A stretch of 64,000 bases of DNA, from the NCBI GenBank assembly GCA_045226255.1, contig JBGVCG010000011.1, positions 1 to 64,000 on the forward strand, in the 5' to 3' direction. The position numbers were made by a program, and so were the translations under genes. Shown piece by piece: positions 16,119-24,051 of this stretch. Source of the DNA: UBA1181 sp045226255 (lineage in GTDB: Bacteria > Bacteroidota > Bacteroidia > Bacteroidales > Paludibacteraceae). Under the pieces are notes generated by a model that worked only from the letters and a program-made list of their open reading frames with translations, did no database searches and had not been told where the DNA came from. Positions within the stretch are counted from its first letter, which is position 1; each line of letters opens with the position of its first letter.

Positions 16119-17522
16119 ATGAAAAAAGGGTTATTAGTAGGGTTCGCGGCATTGACGTTCTGTGCCGCTTCATTCGCCGAGGCGCCAAACAGCATGCAGG
16201 TTTGGCTGAAGAACGGCGAGCAAAAAGTGTTCGAAATCAATGAAGTGGATAGTGTAACATTTGGAGAGAGTCCACAATCAACGTATAAACCATTGAACGA
16301 TTGGACGTTTCCACCAAAATATGCTGCCCCTAACCCGCTGGTGGTGAACGCCCAAGAGCAGGAGTATGTACAGGCGACCAATGATTTCGCCATGAAATGT
16401 TATGCCAAGATCCGTAAGATGCCGATAGGATCTGGATCAGCAGATCCAAGACCTCTTCATTTCTTCTCGCCAATCAGTCTCAACATCGCCCTAGGCCTCT
16501 GCGCTAATGGCGCATCCACAGAAGGAGCTAAAGAAATCACCGATGCATTGGGCTTTCAGTCCTCAAACGCATTGAGTGATATGAACAACTTCTTCCAAAA
16601 GGTTTACAACTCCATCAATTCAAATGTAGATAGCGTGGATATTCATACGGCTAATGCATTATGGATCCAGGAGGGTGCCGCTGTCTATGATGAGTTCTTG
16701 ACGCAGGCAAGGGAAAAATATTATGCAACGGTGAGACATCTGAATTTTGGCAGTAATCCACAAGGCGCATTGGATACAATAAATTATTGGGCAGCCCTTA
16801 TGACCAACGATCGTATAAAATCGCTCTCTATAGATGTTAATCCTAATACGCAACTCGTCCTCAACAACGCCTGCTACTTCAAAGCGAAGTGGAAATTCCC
16901 TTTCGAAGGTCTCGGGGAAAATGTATTTTCGGGTGTACAAAATCAGTCCCAAAGAACTGAATTCATGGAGATTGAAAGTAAATACATGAAATGTGCTGAA
17001 ACAAATGATTACCAAGCCGTTGTGTTGGACTATGCCAACGGAGACTTTGACATGAAAGATACGACCCAAACGTGGGCCTACAGCATGATCGTGATATTAC
17101 CGAAAGAGGGTCGCACCCTTGATGAGGTGTTGCCGACGCTTCAACTGGACTCTATTCCATTCCAAAAACAAACTTGTAATGTGATAATGCCTAAGTTTGA
17201 AATGAGGGGTAATTATCAGTTAACTAATGTGTTGCCAGAATTGGAGATCAGTGATATCTTCACAAGATACCCTAATGCGATCATTGATCTAATGGAGTCA
17301 TTATATGTGAGCCAAATCGCTCAGGATTATTTTGTTAAAGTGGATGAGGAAGGAACAGAAGCCGCTGTTGTTACCTCCGTTGTGGCAGATATCAAAATGA
17401 TGATTCCTGAAGCTAAATTCAAAATGAACTGCAACCGTCCGTTCGCCTTCGTCATCCGTGAGAATACGACTGGCCTTCTGCTCTTTATGGGCGAGTATGA
17501 CGATGTGCCAGGAGGCAACTAA
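16119..17522 (+). CDS. serpin 6 of 7
   Basis: The protein has 467 residues. The ATG at 16119 (MKKGLLVGFAALTFCAASFAE) aligns with its paralogues; another ATG two codons upstream is possible. The module is QVWLKNGEQKVFEINEVDSV. The serpin domain shows HFFSPISLNIALGLCANGA, LVLNNACYFKAKWKFPF and hinge DEEGTEAAVVTS. By hinge counting the loop is VVADIK at P6-P1 followed by MMIPEAK. Lys at P1 predicts trypsin-like or Lys-gingipain-like targets, as reported for the Lys-based site of Tannerella miropin (comparison from general knowledge). This gene is more AT-rich and uses more A/T third positions than serpins 1-4. A perfect terminator follows it. Confidence 0.95.
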   Translation: MKKGLLVGFAALTFCAASFAEAPNSMQVWLKNGEQKVFEINEVDSVTFGESPQSTYKPLNDWTFPPKYAAPNPLVVNAQEQEYVQATNDFAMKCYAKIRKMPIGSGSADPRPLHFFSPISLNIALGLCANGASTEGAKEITDALGFQSSNALSDMNNFFQKVYNSINSNVDSVDIHTANALWIQEGAAVYDEFLTQAREKYYATVRHLNFGSNPQGALDTINYWAALMTNDRIKSLSIDVNPNTQLVLNNACYFKAKWKFPFEGLGENVFSGVQNQSQRTEFMEIESKYMKCAETNDYQAVVLDYANGDFDMKDTTQTWAYSMIVILPKEGRTLDEVLPTLQLDSIPFQKQTCNVIMPKFEMRGNYQLTNVLPELEISDIFTRYPNAIIDLMESLYVSQIAQDYFVKVDEEGTEAAVVTSVVADIKMMIPEAKFKMNCNRPFAFVIRENTTGLLLFMGEYDDVPGGN

Positions 17523-17547
17523 CTTGATCGAATAGTCAAATAATCAT

Positions 17548-17588
17548 TGGTGAGGGCAAAAATTGATTGTCCTCACCATTTTTTTTAC
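17548..17588 (+). terminator. rho-independent terminator after serpin 6
   Basis: TGGTGAGG and CCTCACCA form a perfect 8-bp stem around a 15-base loop, followed by ten T. It separates serpins 1-6 from the lipoprotein serpin 7. Confidence 0.85.
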
Positions 17589-17620
17589 TATCTTAGACAT
17601 ATGATTTTAAACATGGTAAC

Positions 17621-18961
17621 ATGAAAAACAGAGCTCCATTCTTAATTTTGGGCATGACATTGCTGACAGCAGGCTTGTTCGGCTGCCAAACTCCAAACCC
17701 TGGACAAAACGATGCGGCTGGTCGCGAAAAGGCTGACAGTAGCGTCACTGTGGGGGATTCAGACACCACCAGTAGCCAATTGAACGATTGGGTGTTGCCA
17801 CCCGAATCCGACGAGCAGATTTCGCTTGAAGTGGCGGAAGAGGAGCAACCATTCGTGAAAAGCAATAACCAGTTCGCCATGAATTGCTATGCCCAATTAC
17901 GAAAAATGGATTCGTCCGCCATCAAATTCTTTTCACCCATCAGCCTCAACATAGCGTTGGGTGTATGCGCCAACGGAGCCTCCGAAAAGGGAGCGAAGGA
18001 GATCACAGACGCCCTTGGATTCCAAGGAGAAAACGCACTGGAGGAGATGAACAACTTCTACCAGAAACTATACAGTTCCCTCAATTTAACGACCAATGAC
18101 GCGGAGATCCACACCGCCAATGCACTATGGGTCAACCAAGGGACGCCGGTTCGCAACAACTTCATAAAAGCCGCGAAGGAGAAGTATTACGCAACCGTCA
18201 GACACCTCGATTTCAAGAATAATCCGGGCACCGCAGCGGCAACCATCAACAATTGGGCGGCACTTGCGACCAAAGACCGTATCAAATCATTAAGTGTGGA
18301 CATCACAGACTCCACACGGCTGTTGATTAACAACGCCTGCTATTTCGGGGCGAAATGGAAATGTAAATTTAAGTTGATGCCTAAGAAACGTAAATTCTAT
18401 GGAACGCAAGGGAAAACAGAACTGACGACGTTCATGGATATCGACTACTTCCGTGACGACAGCCAATTGGCTTGTGCGGAGACCCGCAACTACCAAGCCG
18501 TCAAATTGTACTACAACGATGATTATTACATGATTGTCGTCTTGCCGAAAAAGGGGTACACGCTCGACAACGTGCTGCCATCCATCCAATGGAACACCAT
18601 CCCATTCAAAACCATGAATTGCGAATTGTTCATGCCTAAATTCGAGAGCAGAGGTTTTTACACATTCGAACACATCCTGAAGGCGTTGAACATCAATGAC
18701 ATATTTTCCAGCTATCCTGCGGTTCTTAATCCAAAGGAGGACGTAAAGGTCGAGCAAGTCCGCCAAGACTTCTTCCTGTCCGTAAGTGAAGAGGGTACCA
18801 AAGCGGCCGCAGTCACTTCCCTTTCATATGCAGTATGTGAATTTGAGGATGAGCCAGACCCGGTATTTCACATGGACTGCAACCGTCCATTCGCCTTCGC
18901 CATCTGTGAGAACAACACGGGATTGATCCTCTTCATGGGCGAATATGACAGAGTACCGTGA
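17621..18961 (+). CDS. serpin 7 of 7, lipoprotein form
   Basis: The protein has 446 residues. It differs from the others at its N-terminus: MKNRAPFLILGMTLLTAGLFGC ends in a lipobox (LFGC), so the mature protein should carry a lipid anchor, and the WLKNGE/VDSVTFG module is missing, replaced by a polar Ser/Thr/Asp-rich linker. The serpin domain is complete: FFSPISLNIALGVCANGA, LINNACYFGAKWKCKF, hinge SEEGTKAAAVTS with Lys instead of Glu at P13. The loop by counting is LSYAVC at P6-P1 then EFEDEPD, acidic on the prime side. It ends CNRPFAFAICENNTGLILFMG. It lies 98 bases after serpin 6 behind a terminator, so it must have its own promoter, which I cannot place with confidence. Confidence 0.94.
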   Translation: MKNRAPFLILGMTLLTAGLFGCQTPNPGQNDAAGREKADSSVTVGDSDTTSSQLNDWVLPPESDEQISLEVAEEEQPFVKSNNQFAMNCYAQLRKMDSSAIKFFSPISLNIALGVCANGASEKGAKEITDALGFQGENALEEMNNFYQKLYSSLNLTTNDAEIHTANALWVNQGTPVRNNFIKAAKEKYYATVRHLDFKNNPGTAAATINNWAALATKDRIKSLSVDITDSTRLLINNACYFGAKWKCKFKLMPKKRKFYGTQGKTELTTFMDIDYFRDDSQLACAETRNYQAVKLYYNDDYYMIVVLPKKGYTLDNVLPSIQWNTIPFKTMNCELFMPKFESRGFYTFEHILKALNINDIFSSYPAVLNPKEDVKVEQVRQDFFLSVSEEGTKAAAVTSLSYAVCEFEDEPDPVFHMDCNRPFAFAICENNTGLILFMGEYDRVP

Positions 18962-19131
18962 GAGTTAAGAGTTAAGAATATCCACGAACGCCACGAATTG
19001 TAAATTGTAAATCGTCAAATAGTAAATTTCATATATTCCTCAGACCCATTCAGAAACATGTAATCCTAAAAGGAAAACAACCTAAAAGAAAAATATTTAC
19101 AGGATATACAAGTTAATTGGAAAAAAAGACA
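18962..19131 (+). other. intergenic region before the his operon
   Basis: GAGTTAAGAGTTAAG runs and the words CCACGAACGCCACGAATTG and AAATTGTAAATCGTCAAATAG belong to the degenerate AT-rich repeat words seen elsewhere in the window. No gene or terminator hairpin for serpin 7 is seen. Confidence 0.4.
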
Positions 19132-19139
19132 TACCTTTG
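19132..19139 (+). promoter_or_regulatory. -7 element of the his operon promoter
   Basis: TACCTTTG matches TAnnTTTG. A good TTTG is missing 19-20 bases upstream, so only the -7 box is claimed. Transcription would start near 19146, some 15 bases before the leader peptide. Confidence 0.5.
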
Positions 19140-19160
19140 CACCGTAAAATAATTGAGGAT

Positions 19161-19208
19161 ATGTTTAATACAAAGTACCATCACAACCACCATCATTATC
19201 AGCGATAA
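19161..19208 (+). CDS. hisL: histidine operon leader peptide
   Basis: Fifteen codons read MFNTKYHHNHHHYQR and then TAA. Five of fifteen are His, in the block HHNHHH, as in leader peptides that sense charged tRNA-His. It lies 100 bases before hisG and overlaps the first strand of the attenuator. When His-tRNA is scarce the ribosome should stall over the His codons and free the antiterminator. The placement, codon content and the RNA structures that follow support it together. Confidence 0.92.
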   Translation: MFNTKYHHNHHHYQR

Positions 19209-19276
19209 ATTCGGTGAGCGGTTGTGTGTGCGATATAATGAGGCTTGCCGAGGTTCGGTAAGCCTTTTGTTTTTTC
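19182..19276 (+). promoter_or_regulatory. his operon transcription attenuator
   Basis: Three alternative pairings are visible. Protector: CACAACC (19182-19188, within the His codons) with GGTTGTG (19220-19226). Antiterminator: TCGGTGAGC (19211-19219) with GCTTGCCGA (19243-19251), all nine positions pairing with two G-U. Terminator: GGCTTGCCGA (19242-19251) with TCGGTAAGCC (19255-19264), followed by TTTTGTTTTTT. Antiterminator and terminator use the same bases and exclude each other, the standard logic of ribosome-mediated attenuation. Confidence 0.9.
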
Positions 19277-19307
19277 AGGAAATAATAACAAAACAATAAT
19301 ATTCAAT

Positions 19308-20159
19308 ATGCTAAGAATTGCAGTACAGGCCAAGGGCCGTTTGTTTGAAGAGACGATGACCATGTTGTCGGAATCCAGCATCAAGATTAGTTCGGGCAAG
19401 AGAACCCTATTGGTTCCAGCCTCCAATTTCCCAGTCGAAATCCTCTACTTGCGTGACGATGATATTCCGCAGGCGGTGGCGAGCGGTATCGCCGACGTAG
19501 GTATCGTGGGAGAGAACGAATACGTGGAGCGTCATGAGAAGGCCGATCTGATCAAACGCCTCGACTTCAGCAAGTGCCGCCTCTCCTTGGCAATTCCTAA
19601 GGCCGTGGATTATCAGGGGTTGGAATGGTTCAACGGAAAGAAGATCGCCACCTCATACCCTTACATCCTGCAACAGTTCCTGGACAAGAACGGACTGAAG
19701 GCGGAGATCCACGTCATCACGGGTTCGGTGGAGATCGCCCCTGGCATCGGATTGGCGGACTGCATCTTCGACATCGTCAGCTCCGGTAGCACCCTCGTCA
19801 GCAACAACCTGAAGGAGGTGGAGGTAGTCCTGAACTCCGAGGCCATCCTCATCGGCAACCCTCAATTGAGCGGCGAGAAGAAGCAGATCCTCGACGAGCT
19901 CCTGTTCCGCTTCGACTCCTACAAGAACGCTGAGGGCAAGAAGTACATCATCCTCAACATCCCGAACGATAAGATCAAGCAAGTGTGCGAAATCCTCCCG
20001 GGCATGAAGGCGCCAACCGTCACTCCATTGGTGAAGGAGGGCTGGTCTTCGCTCCACTCCGTCATCTCGGAGAAAACCTTCTGGGACATCATCAGCCAGC
20101 TGAAGGCGTTGGGTGCGGAGGGTATCTTGGTGGTTCCTATCGAGAAAATGATCCTTTAA
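19308..20159 (+). CDS. hisG: ATP phosphoribosyltransferase, long form
   Basis: HisG joins ATP and PRPP, the first step of histidine synthesis, in the cytoplasm. The protein has 283 residues, the length of the long, self-sufficient form. LRIAVQAKGRLFEET opens the catalytic domain, GIADVGIVGENEY and CIFDIVSSGSTLVSNNL carry the substrate-binding loops, and the last 70 residues (VTPLVKEGWSSLHSVI...) are the regulatory domain through which histidine inhibits the enzyme, so no hisZ is needed. The ATG at 19308 is chosen because earlier in-frame codons lie inside the attenuator. It is first gene of hisGDC, 13 bases before hisD. Confidence 0.97.
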   Translation: MLRIAVQAKGRLFEETMTMLSESSIKISSGKRTLLVPASNFPVEILYLRDDDIPQAVASGIADVGIVGENEYVERHEKADLIKRLDFSKCRLSLAIPKAVDYQGLEWFNGKKIATSYPYILQQFLDKNGLKAEIHVITGSVEIAPGIGLADCIFDIVSSGSTLVSNNLKEVEVVLNSEAILIGNPQLSGEKKQILDELLFRFDSYKNAEGKKYIILNIPNDKIKQVCEILPGMKAPTVTPLVKEGWSSLHSVISEKTFWDIISQLKALGAEGILVVPIEKMIL

Positions 20160-20172
20160 TTCCGCAATCGTC

Positions 20173-21447
20173 ATGAAGATCTATAAATACCCTGCTGCCT
20201 CCGAATGGACGCAGCTGCTCGCCCGCCCGACATTCGACAACGCGACGCTCTTCGACACCGTGCGCACTGTCCTGAACGATGTCAGGGAGAAGGGCGACGA
20301 GGCCGTCAAGGCCTACGAACTGAAATTCGACAAGGTGGAGCTCTCCTCCCTGCTCGTGACCGAAGCGGAGGTGGCTGAGGCGGAGGCTATCGTCTCCCCA
20401 GCGCTGAAGGAGGCTATCCTATTGGCGAAAGGAAACATCCAGAAGTTCCACAAGGCGCAGGCGCAAGAGCTCCCATGCGTGGAGACCATGCCGGGCGTCA
20501 CCTGCTGGCAGAAGGCGAAGGCCATCGAGAAGGTCGGGCTCTACATCCCTGGGGGAACCGCTCCCCTCTTCTCGACCGTGCTGATGCTCGCCATCCCCGC
20601 ACAGATAGCGGGCTGCAAGGAGATCGTGCTTTGCACACCGCCTAACAAGGAGGGGAAAGTGCATCCAGCCGTTCTGTTCGCGGCCAAGACAGCGGGCGTG
20701 AGCAAGATATTCAAGATCGGTGGCGTACAAGCCATCGCCTCCATGGCCTATGGTACGCAGAGCGTGCCGAAGGTCTATAAGATATTCGGTCCGGGCAACC
20801 AATACGTGACCGCCGCCAAGCAAATGGTGAGCCTCAAGGATGTGGCCATCGACATGCCTGCCGGTCCTTCCGAGGTGGAGGTGTTGGCGGACGAGACGGC
20901 CAACCCGGTATTCGTGGCCTCCGACCTGCTTTCCCAAGCCGAGCATGGCGTGGACAGCCAAGCCATCCTCGTCACCACCAGCGAGGCGTTGGCGGAGAAG
21001 GTGATGAAGGAGGTCGATGTGCAGTTGGCGCAATTGCCTAGGAAAGAGATTGCGGAGAAGTCCGTCGCTAACAGTAAGATATTCATTGTCAAGAATATGG
21101 ACGAGGCCGTGACGCTAAGCAACGCCTATGCGCCGGAGCACCTGATCATCTCGGCGGAAGGTTACCGTGAGATCGCGGAGCGGATAGACAACGCAGGCTC
21201 CATCTTCTTGGGACACTACACGCCTGAAAGCGCCGGCGACTATGCCTCCGGCACCAACCATACCCTGCCGACCAACGGTTACGCCAAGGCCTACAGCGGT
21301 GTGAACCTCGACAGCTTCCGCAAGAAGATCACCTACCAGGAAATCACGAAGGAGGGACTGGAACGCATCGGTGACGCTATCGAGATCATGGCCAGCAACG
21401 AGCAACTCTTCGCCCATCAAAACGCAGTGATATTGCGTCGTAAATGA
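20173..21447 (+). CDS. hisD: histidinol dehydrogenase
   Basis: HisD oxidises L-histidinol to L-histidine with two NAD+, a zinc enzyme. The protein has 424 residues, usual for the family. Landmarks are VGLYIPGGTAPLFSTVLMLA, KIFGPGNQYVTAAK, DMPAGPSEVEVLADE, SQAEHGVDSQAIL (zinc-binding Gln and His region) and NHTLPTNGYAKAYSGV (conserved His, Gly and Tyr near the C-terminus). It lies 13 bases after hisG and 59 before hisC on the same strand. Confidence 0.97.
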   Translation: MKIYKYPAASEWTQLLARPTFDNATLFDTVRTVLNDVREKGDEAVKAYELKFDKVELSSLLVTEAEVAEAEAIVSPALKEAILLAKGNIQKFHKAQAQELPCVETMPGVTCWQKAKAIEKVGLYIPGGTAPLFSTVLMLAIPAQIAGCKEIVLCTPPNKEGKVHPAVLFAAKTAGVSKIFKIGGVQAIASMAYGTQSVPKVYKIFGPGNQYVTAAKQMVSLKDVAIDMPAGPSEVEVLADETANPVFVASDLLSQAEHGVDSQAILVTTSEALAEKVMKEVDVQLAQLPRKEIAEKSVANSKIFIVKNMDEAVTLSNAYAPEHLIISAEGYREIAERIDNAGSIFLGHYTPESAGDYASGTNHTLPTNGYAKAYSGVNLDSFRKKITYQEITKEGLERIGDAIEIMASNEQLFAHQNAVILRRK

Positions 21448-21506
21448 TGGATGCGGAACGACGCGCGCATCGTATTAGTATGTTCCTGAATTAAAACTGT
21501 GTGATT

Positions 21507-22541
21507 ATGTTCGATTTAAAAAATATAGTTCGCCCGAACATCTGGCAATTGAAACCCTACTCTTGCGCAAGGGATGAATTCAAGGGCGAGGCATCCGTCT
21601 ACTTGGATGCCAACGAGAATCCGTACAACGACTCCTTCAACCGTTATCCGGACCCGCTCCAGCTGAAAGTGAAGGAGGAGATCCGGAAGGTCAAGGGTGT
21701 CGAGGTGAAGAACATCTTCCTCGGCAACGGTAGCGATGAGGCGATCGACCTCGTCTACCGTATCTTCTGCGAGCCGAAGGAGAACAACGTGGTGGCCATC
21801 GCGCCGACCTACGGCATGTACGGCGTATGTGCCGACGTCAACAACGTGGAGTACCGCAGCGTTTTGCTCGACGAGCATTTCCAGTTCTCCGCGGAGAGCC
21901 TTTTGGCGAAGGCGGACGATAAGACACGTGTCATGTGGCTCTGCTCTCCGAACAACCCGACGGGTAACGCATTGGATGACAAGGAGATAGAAAAACTGCT
22001 CCGGGCGTTCAAAGGCATCGTGGTGGTGGACGAGGCATACATCGACTTCTCCTCCCAAGCGAGTTGGAAAGATAGGCTCGGTGAGTTCCCTAACCTCATC
22101 GTGCTGCAGACCCTCTCGAAGGCTTGGGCAAGCGCCGGTATCCGTATGGGTATGGCCTTCGCGTCGGAAGAGATCATCGGTCTCTTCAACAAGGTGAAGT
22201 ATCCTTACAACATCAACGTCCTCACCCAAAAGCAGGCGTTGGACACGCTGCGCAACCCTGGACAGATAGCAGAATGGGTGAAGATTCTGCTGAACGAGCG
22301 CACGCAGATGCAAGCAGCCCTCGCGCAGCTACCGATCGTCGAGAAGATTTACCCTACGGACGCCAACTTCATCTTAGTGAAGGTGCAGGACGCCAACAAG
22401 ACCTACCAGCATCTGGTCGGCAAGGGCATCATTGTCCGCAACCGCAACACGGTGCAACTCTGCGGCAACTGCCTCCGCATCACGGTGGGCAAGCCAGAGG
22501 AGAATAAGATCTTGATGCAAGAGCTAAAAAACATGAAATAA
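21507..22541 (+). CDS. hisC: histidinol-phosphate aminotransferase
   Basis: HisC is a PLP-dependent class I/II aminotransferase that turns imidazole-acetol phosphate into histidinol phosphate. The protein has 344 residues. The ATG at 21507 is chosen over a GTG two codons upstream. Seen are LDANENPYN near the start, FLGNGSDEAIDLVYR, CSPNNPTGN, VVVDEAYIDF (PLP-binding Asp and Tyr) and QTLSKAWASAGIRMG with the Schiff-base Lys. A strong terminator follows, so the transcript ends here: the bifunctional hisB that often comes next in Bacteroidota is absent from this operon. Confidence 0.96.
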   Translation: MFDLKNIVRPNIWQLKPYSCARDEFKGEASVYLDANENPYNDSFNRYPDPLQLKVKEEIRKVKGVEVKNIFLGNGSDEAIDLVYRIFCEPKENNVVAIAPTYGMYGVCADVNNVEYRSVLLDEHFQFSAESLLAKADDKTRVMWLCSPNNPTGNALDDKEIEKLLRAFKGIVVVDEAYIDFSSQASWKDRLGEFPNLIVLQTLSKAWASAGIRMGMAFASEEIIGLFNKVKYPYNINVLTQKQALDTLRNPGQIAEWVKILLNERTQMQAALAQLPIVEKIYPTDANFILVKVQDANKTYQHLVGKGIIVRNRNTVQLCGNCLRITVGKPEENKILMQELKNMK

Positions 22542-22548
22542 CCAGGAT

Positions 22549-22583
22549 ACGGGACGTCCACAAATGTGAGGCGTCCCGTTTTC
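22549..22583 (+). terminator. rho-independent terminator of the his operon
   Basis: ACGGGACG pairs with CGTCCCGT and is followed by TTTT. It lies 8 bases after hisC. Confidence 0.8.
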
Positions 22584-22609
22584 ATCTAACCATCTAAAAC
22601 ACATTGCTT

Positions 22610-23743
22610 ATGAAAGCGACCTCAAAGATCCTTATTTCCTTATTAGCCTGCATTTTATGCACGTTGACCACATTCTCCAAAAGTTATCCATTGTCTATAG
22701 AAGATAATGAGAATCTAAAACACGCCGTCCAGCTCGTAGACCAAGGGGAAATAGACTCCTCCCTATACATCCTGGAGGCATTGGTAAAGAAGCACCCTAA
22801 AAACTATATCATCAACTACGAGTACACCTATTCCCTTGTCAAAAAAGGGAACTTTGCGGAGGCGAATAAAATCCTAAGGAAGTTGGAAAGTTATCCAGAA
22901 GCGGACGATCGGCTACATGCGATGATAGGAAACACCTACGACTACATGGGTCATCCCGACAAGGCGCTGAAAGCCTATCAAAACGGCTTGAAGAAATTCC
23001 CGAATTCAGGGGTGTTACATGTGGAGCAGGGAAATGTATATGCCTCCCAACGTGATTATGACAAAGCCATACCCTACTACGAAAAGGGCATCGAGGTGGA
23101 CCCCTTGTACCCGACCAGCTATCTAAGGGCATCAACAGTATACCTGAGTTCTTCAGAACCAGTTTGGGGATTGATATATACGGAGATGTTCTCGCTCCTA
23201 AGACCAGGGTCGAACGAGTCCAAAGCGCTTTGCAAACTATCTCTAAAGGTCCTGAGAAACAACCTAAAGATGGAAGGGGACACCCTGCACGCCACGCTGA
23301 CCAATAAAAACAATATTATCGTGCCATTTAAACACAAAAAGGAAGACGTCCTGAACGCAATAATAGCGGCGGGCGCCTCTTTTGAAGTCGGATACGAAAG
23401 ACAAGTGCTTCTCGCAGCCATGGCCAATAAATACAAGGACACATTAGATTTCGACCTCTTCTGCAAAATCAGAGAGAGCATTGCGAACAATATCATAAAT
23501 ACGGAAGATAGCCTACCTCTTTTCAACTTCCATAAAAAGATTATCGACGCAGGCTTTTGGAAGGCTTACAACATACTCATCTACGGACAAGCCTTCCCGA
23601 CCGAATTCGAGGCATACATGGCGAACGAAGAGAACGTCAACCAACTAAAAACATTCATGACGTGGTACAATACAGCCGCCAACTTCCCCAACAAGGAAGA
23701 ACCCGTGTCCAAAAATATTTTCGAAAGGAATAGGATGAAATAA
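22610..23743 (+). CDS. exported TPR-repeat protein of unknown partner
   Basis: The protein has 377 residues. MKATSKILISLLACILC is a hydrophobic leader; LLAC fits a lipobox, so it may be a lipoprotein, although cleavage near TFSKS is also possible. Residues about 30-190 contain at least four TPR-like helix pairs (NYIINYEYTYSLVKKGNFAEA, GNTYDYMGHPDKALKAYQ, EQGNVYASQRDYDKAIPYYE and a last one around PTSYLRASTVYLSS), typical of protein-protein adaptors. The C-terminal half is helical without a motif I know. It stands alone between two terminators where hisB would be expected, and nothing ties it to histidine synthesis. Confidence 0.8.
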   Translation: MKATSKILISLLACILCTLTTFSKSYPLSIEDNENLKHAVQLVDQGEIDSSLYILEALVKKHPKNYIINYEYTYSLVKKGNFAEANKILRKLESYPEADDRLHAMIGNTYDYMGHPDKALKAYQNGLKKFPNSGVLHVEQGNVYASQRDYDKAIPYYEKGIEVDPLYPTSYLRASTVYLSSSEPVWGLIYTEMFSLLRPGSNESKALCKLSLKVLRNNLKMEGDTLHATLTNKNNIIVPFKHKKEDVLNAIIAAGASFEVGYERQVLLAAMANKYKDTLDFDLFCKIRESIANNIINTEDSLPLFNFHKKIIDAGFWKAYNILIYGQAFPTEFEAYMANEENVNQLKTFMTWYNTAANFPNKEEPVSKNIFERNRMK

Positions 23744-23784
23744 AGGACAAAATGGTTCCATTTCGTCACTTATCCTGACATTCC

Positions 23785-23822
23785 AAAAAAGACGTCCTCC
23801 CGAAACGAAGACGTCTTTTTTT
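23785..23822. terminator. terminator after the TPR gene, A/T-symmetric
   Basis: AAAAAAGACGTC and GACGTCTTTTTT are inverted repeats around a 13-base loop. It can work in both directions. The rest of 23744-24017 holds no gene. Confidence 0.8.
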
Positions 23823-24017
23823 ATTAATAAAACAACCCTTAACGCACAATATTTTTCTCCAACCACATAATTGTCACCTAAAAAAATTACATTATTTTTG
23901 AGAAAGAAAAGAGAAATTTATGACATTCAGAATCAGTAATGTGCCACATGTAAACCGAATTAACATTTTTTATGTAGAAATACATATGGATTACTTTTTC
24001 TTTTGAAATATATTGCG

Positions 24018-24025
24018 TATCTTTG
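24018..24025 (+). promoter_or_regulatory. -7 element upstream of pncB
   Basis: TATCTTTG matches TAnnTTTG 27 bases before the pncB ATG; a TTTG at 24002-24005 is too close for the usual 19-20 spacing. AAGGAG at 24039-24044 is a true Shine-Dalgarno sequence 7 bases before the ATG, which is uncommon in this phylum. Confidence 0.5.
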
Positions 24026-24051
24026 ACACGTAAAAAGAAAGGAGATAGCAT

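Noticed and set aside
21501..21506. GTG start two codons before the hisC ATG
   Set aside because: The ATG at 21507 gives the expected N-terminus; nothing supports the GTG.
23744..24017. Search for a riboswitch upstream of pncB
   Set aside because: Only an AT-rich stretch with short inverted words is seen; no structured region of convincing size was found by eye.
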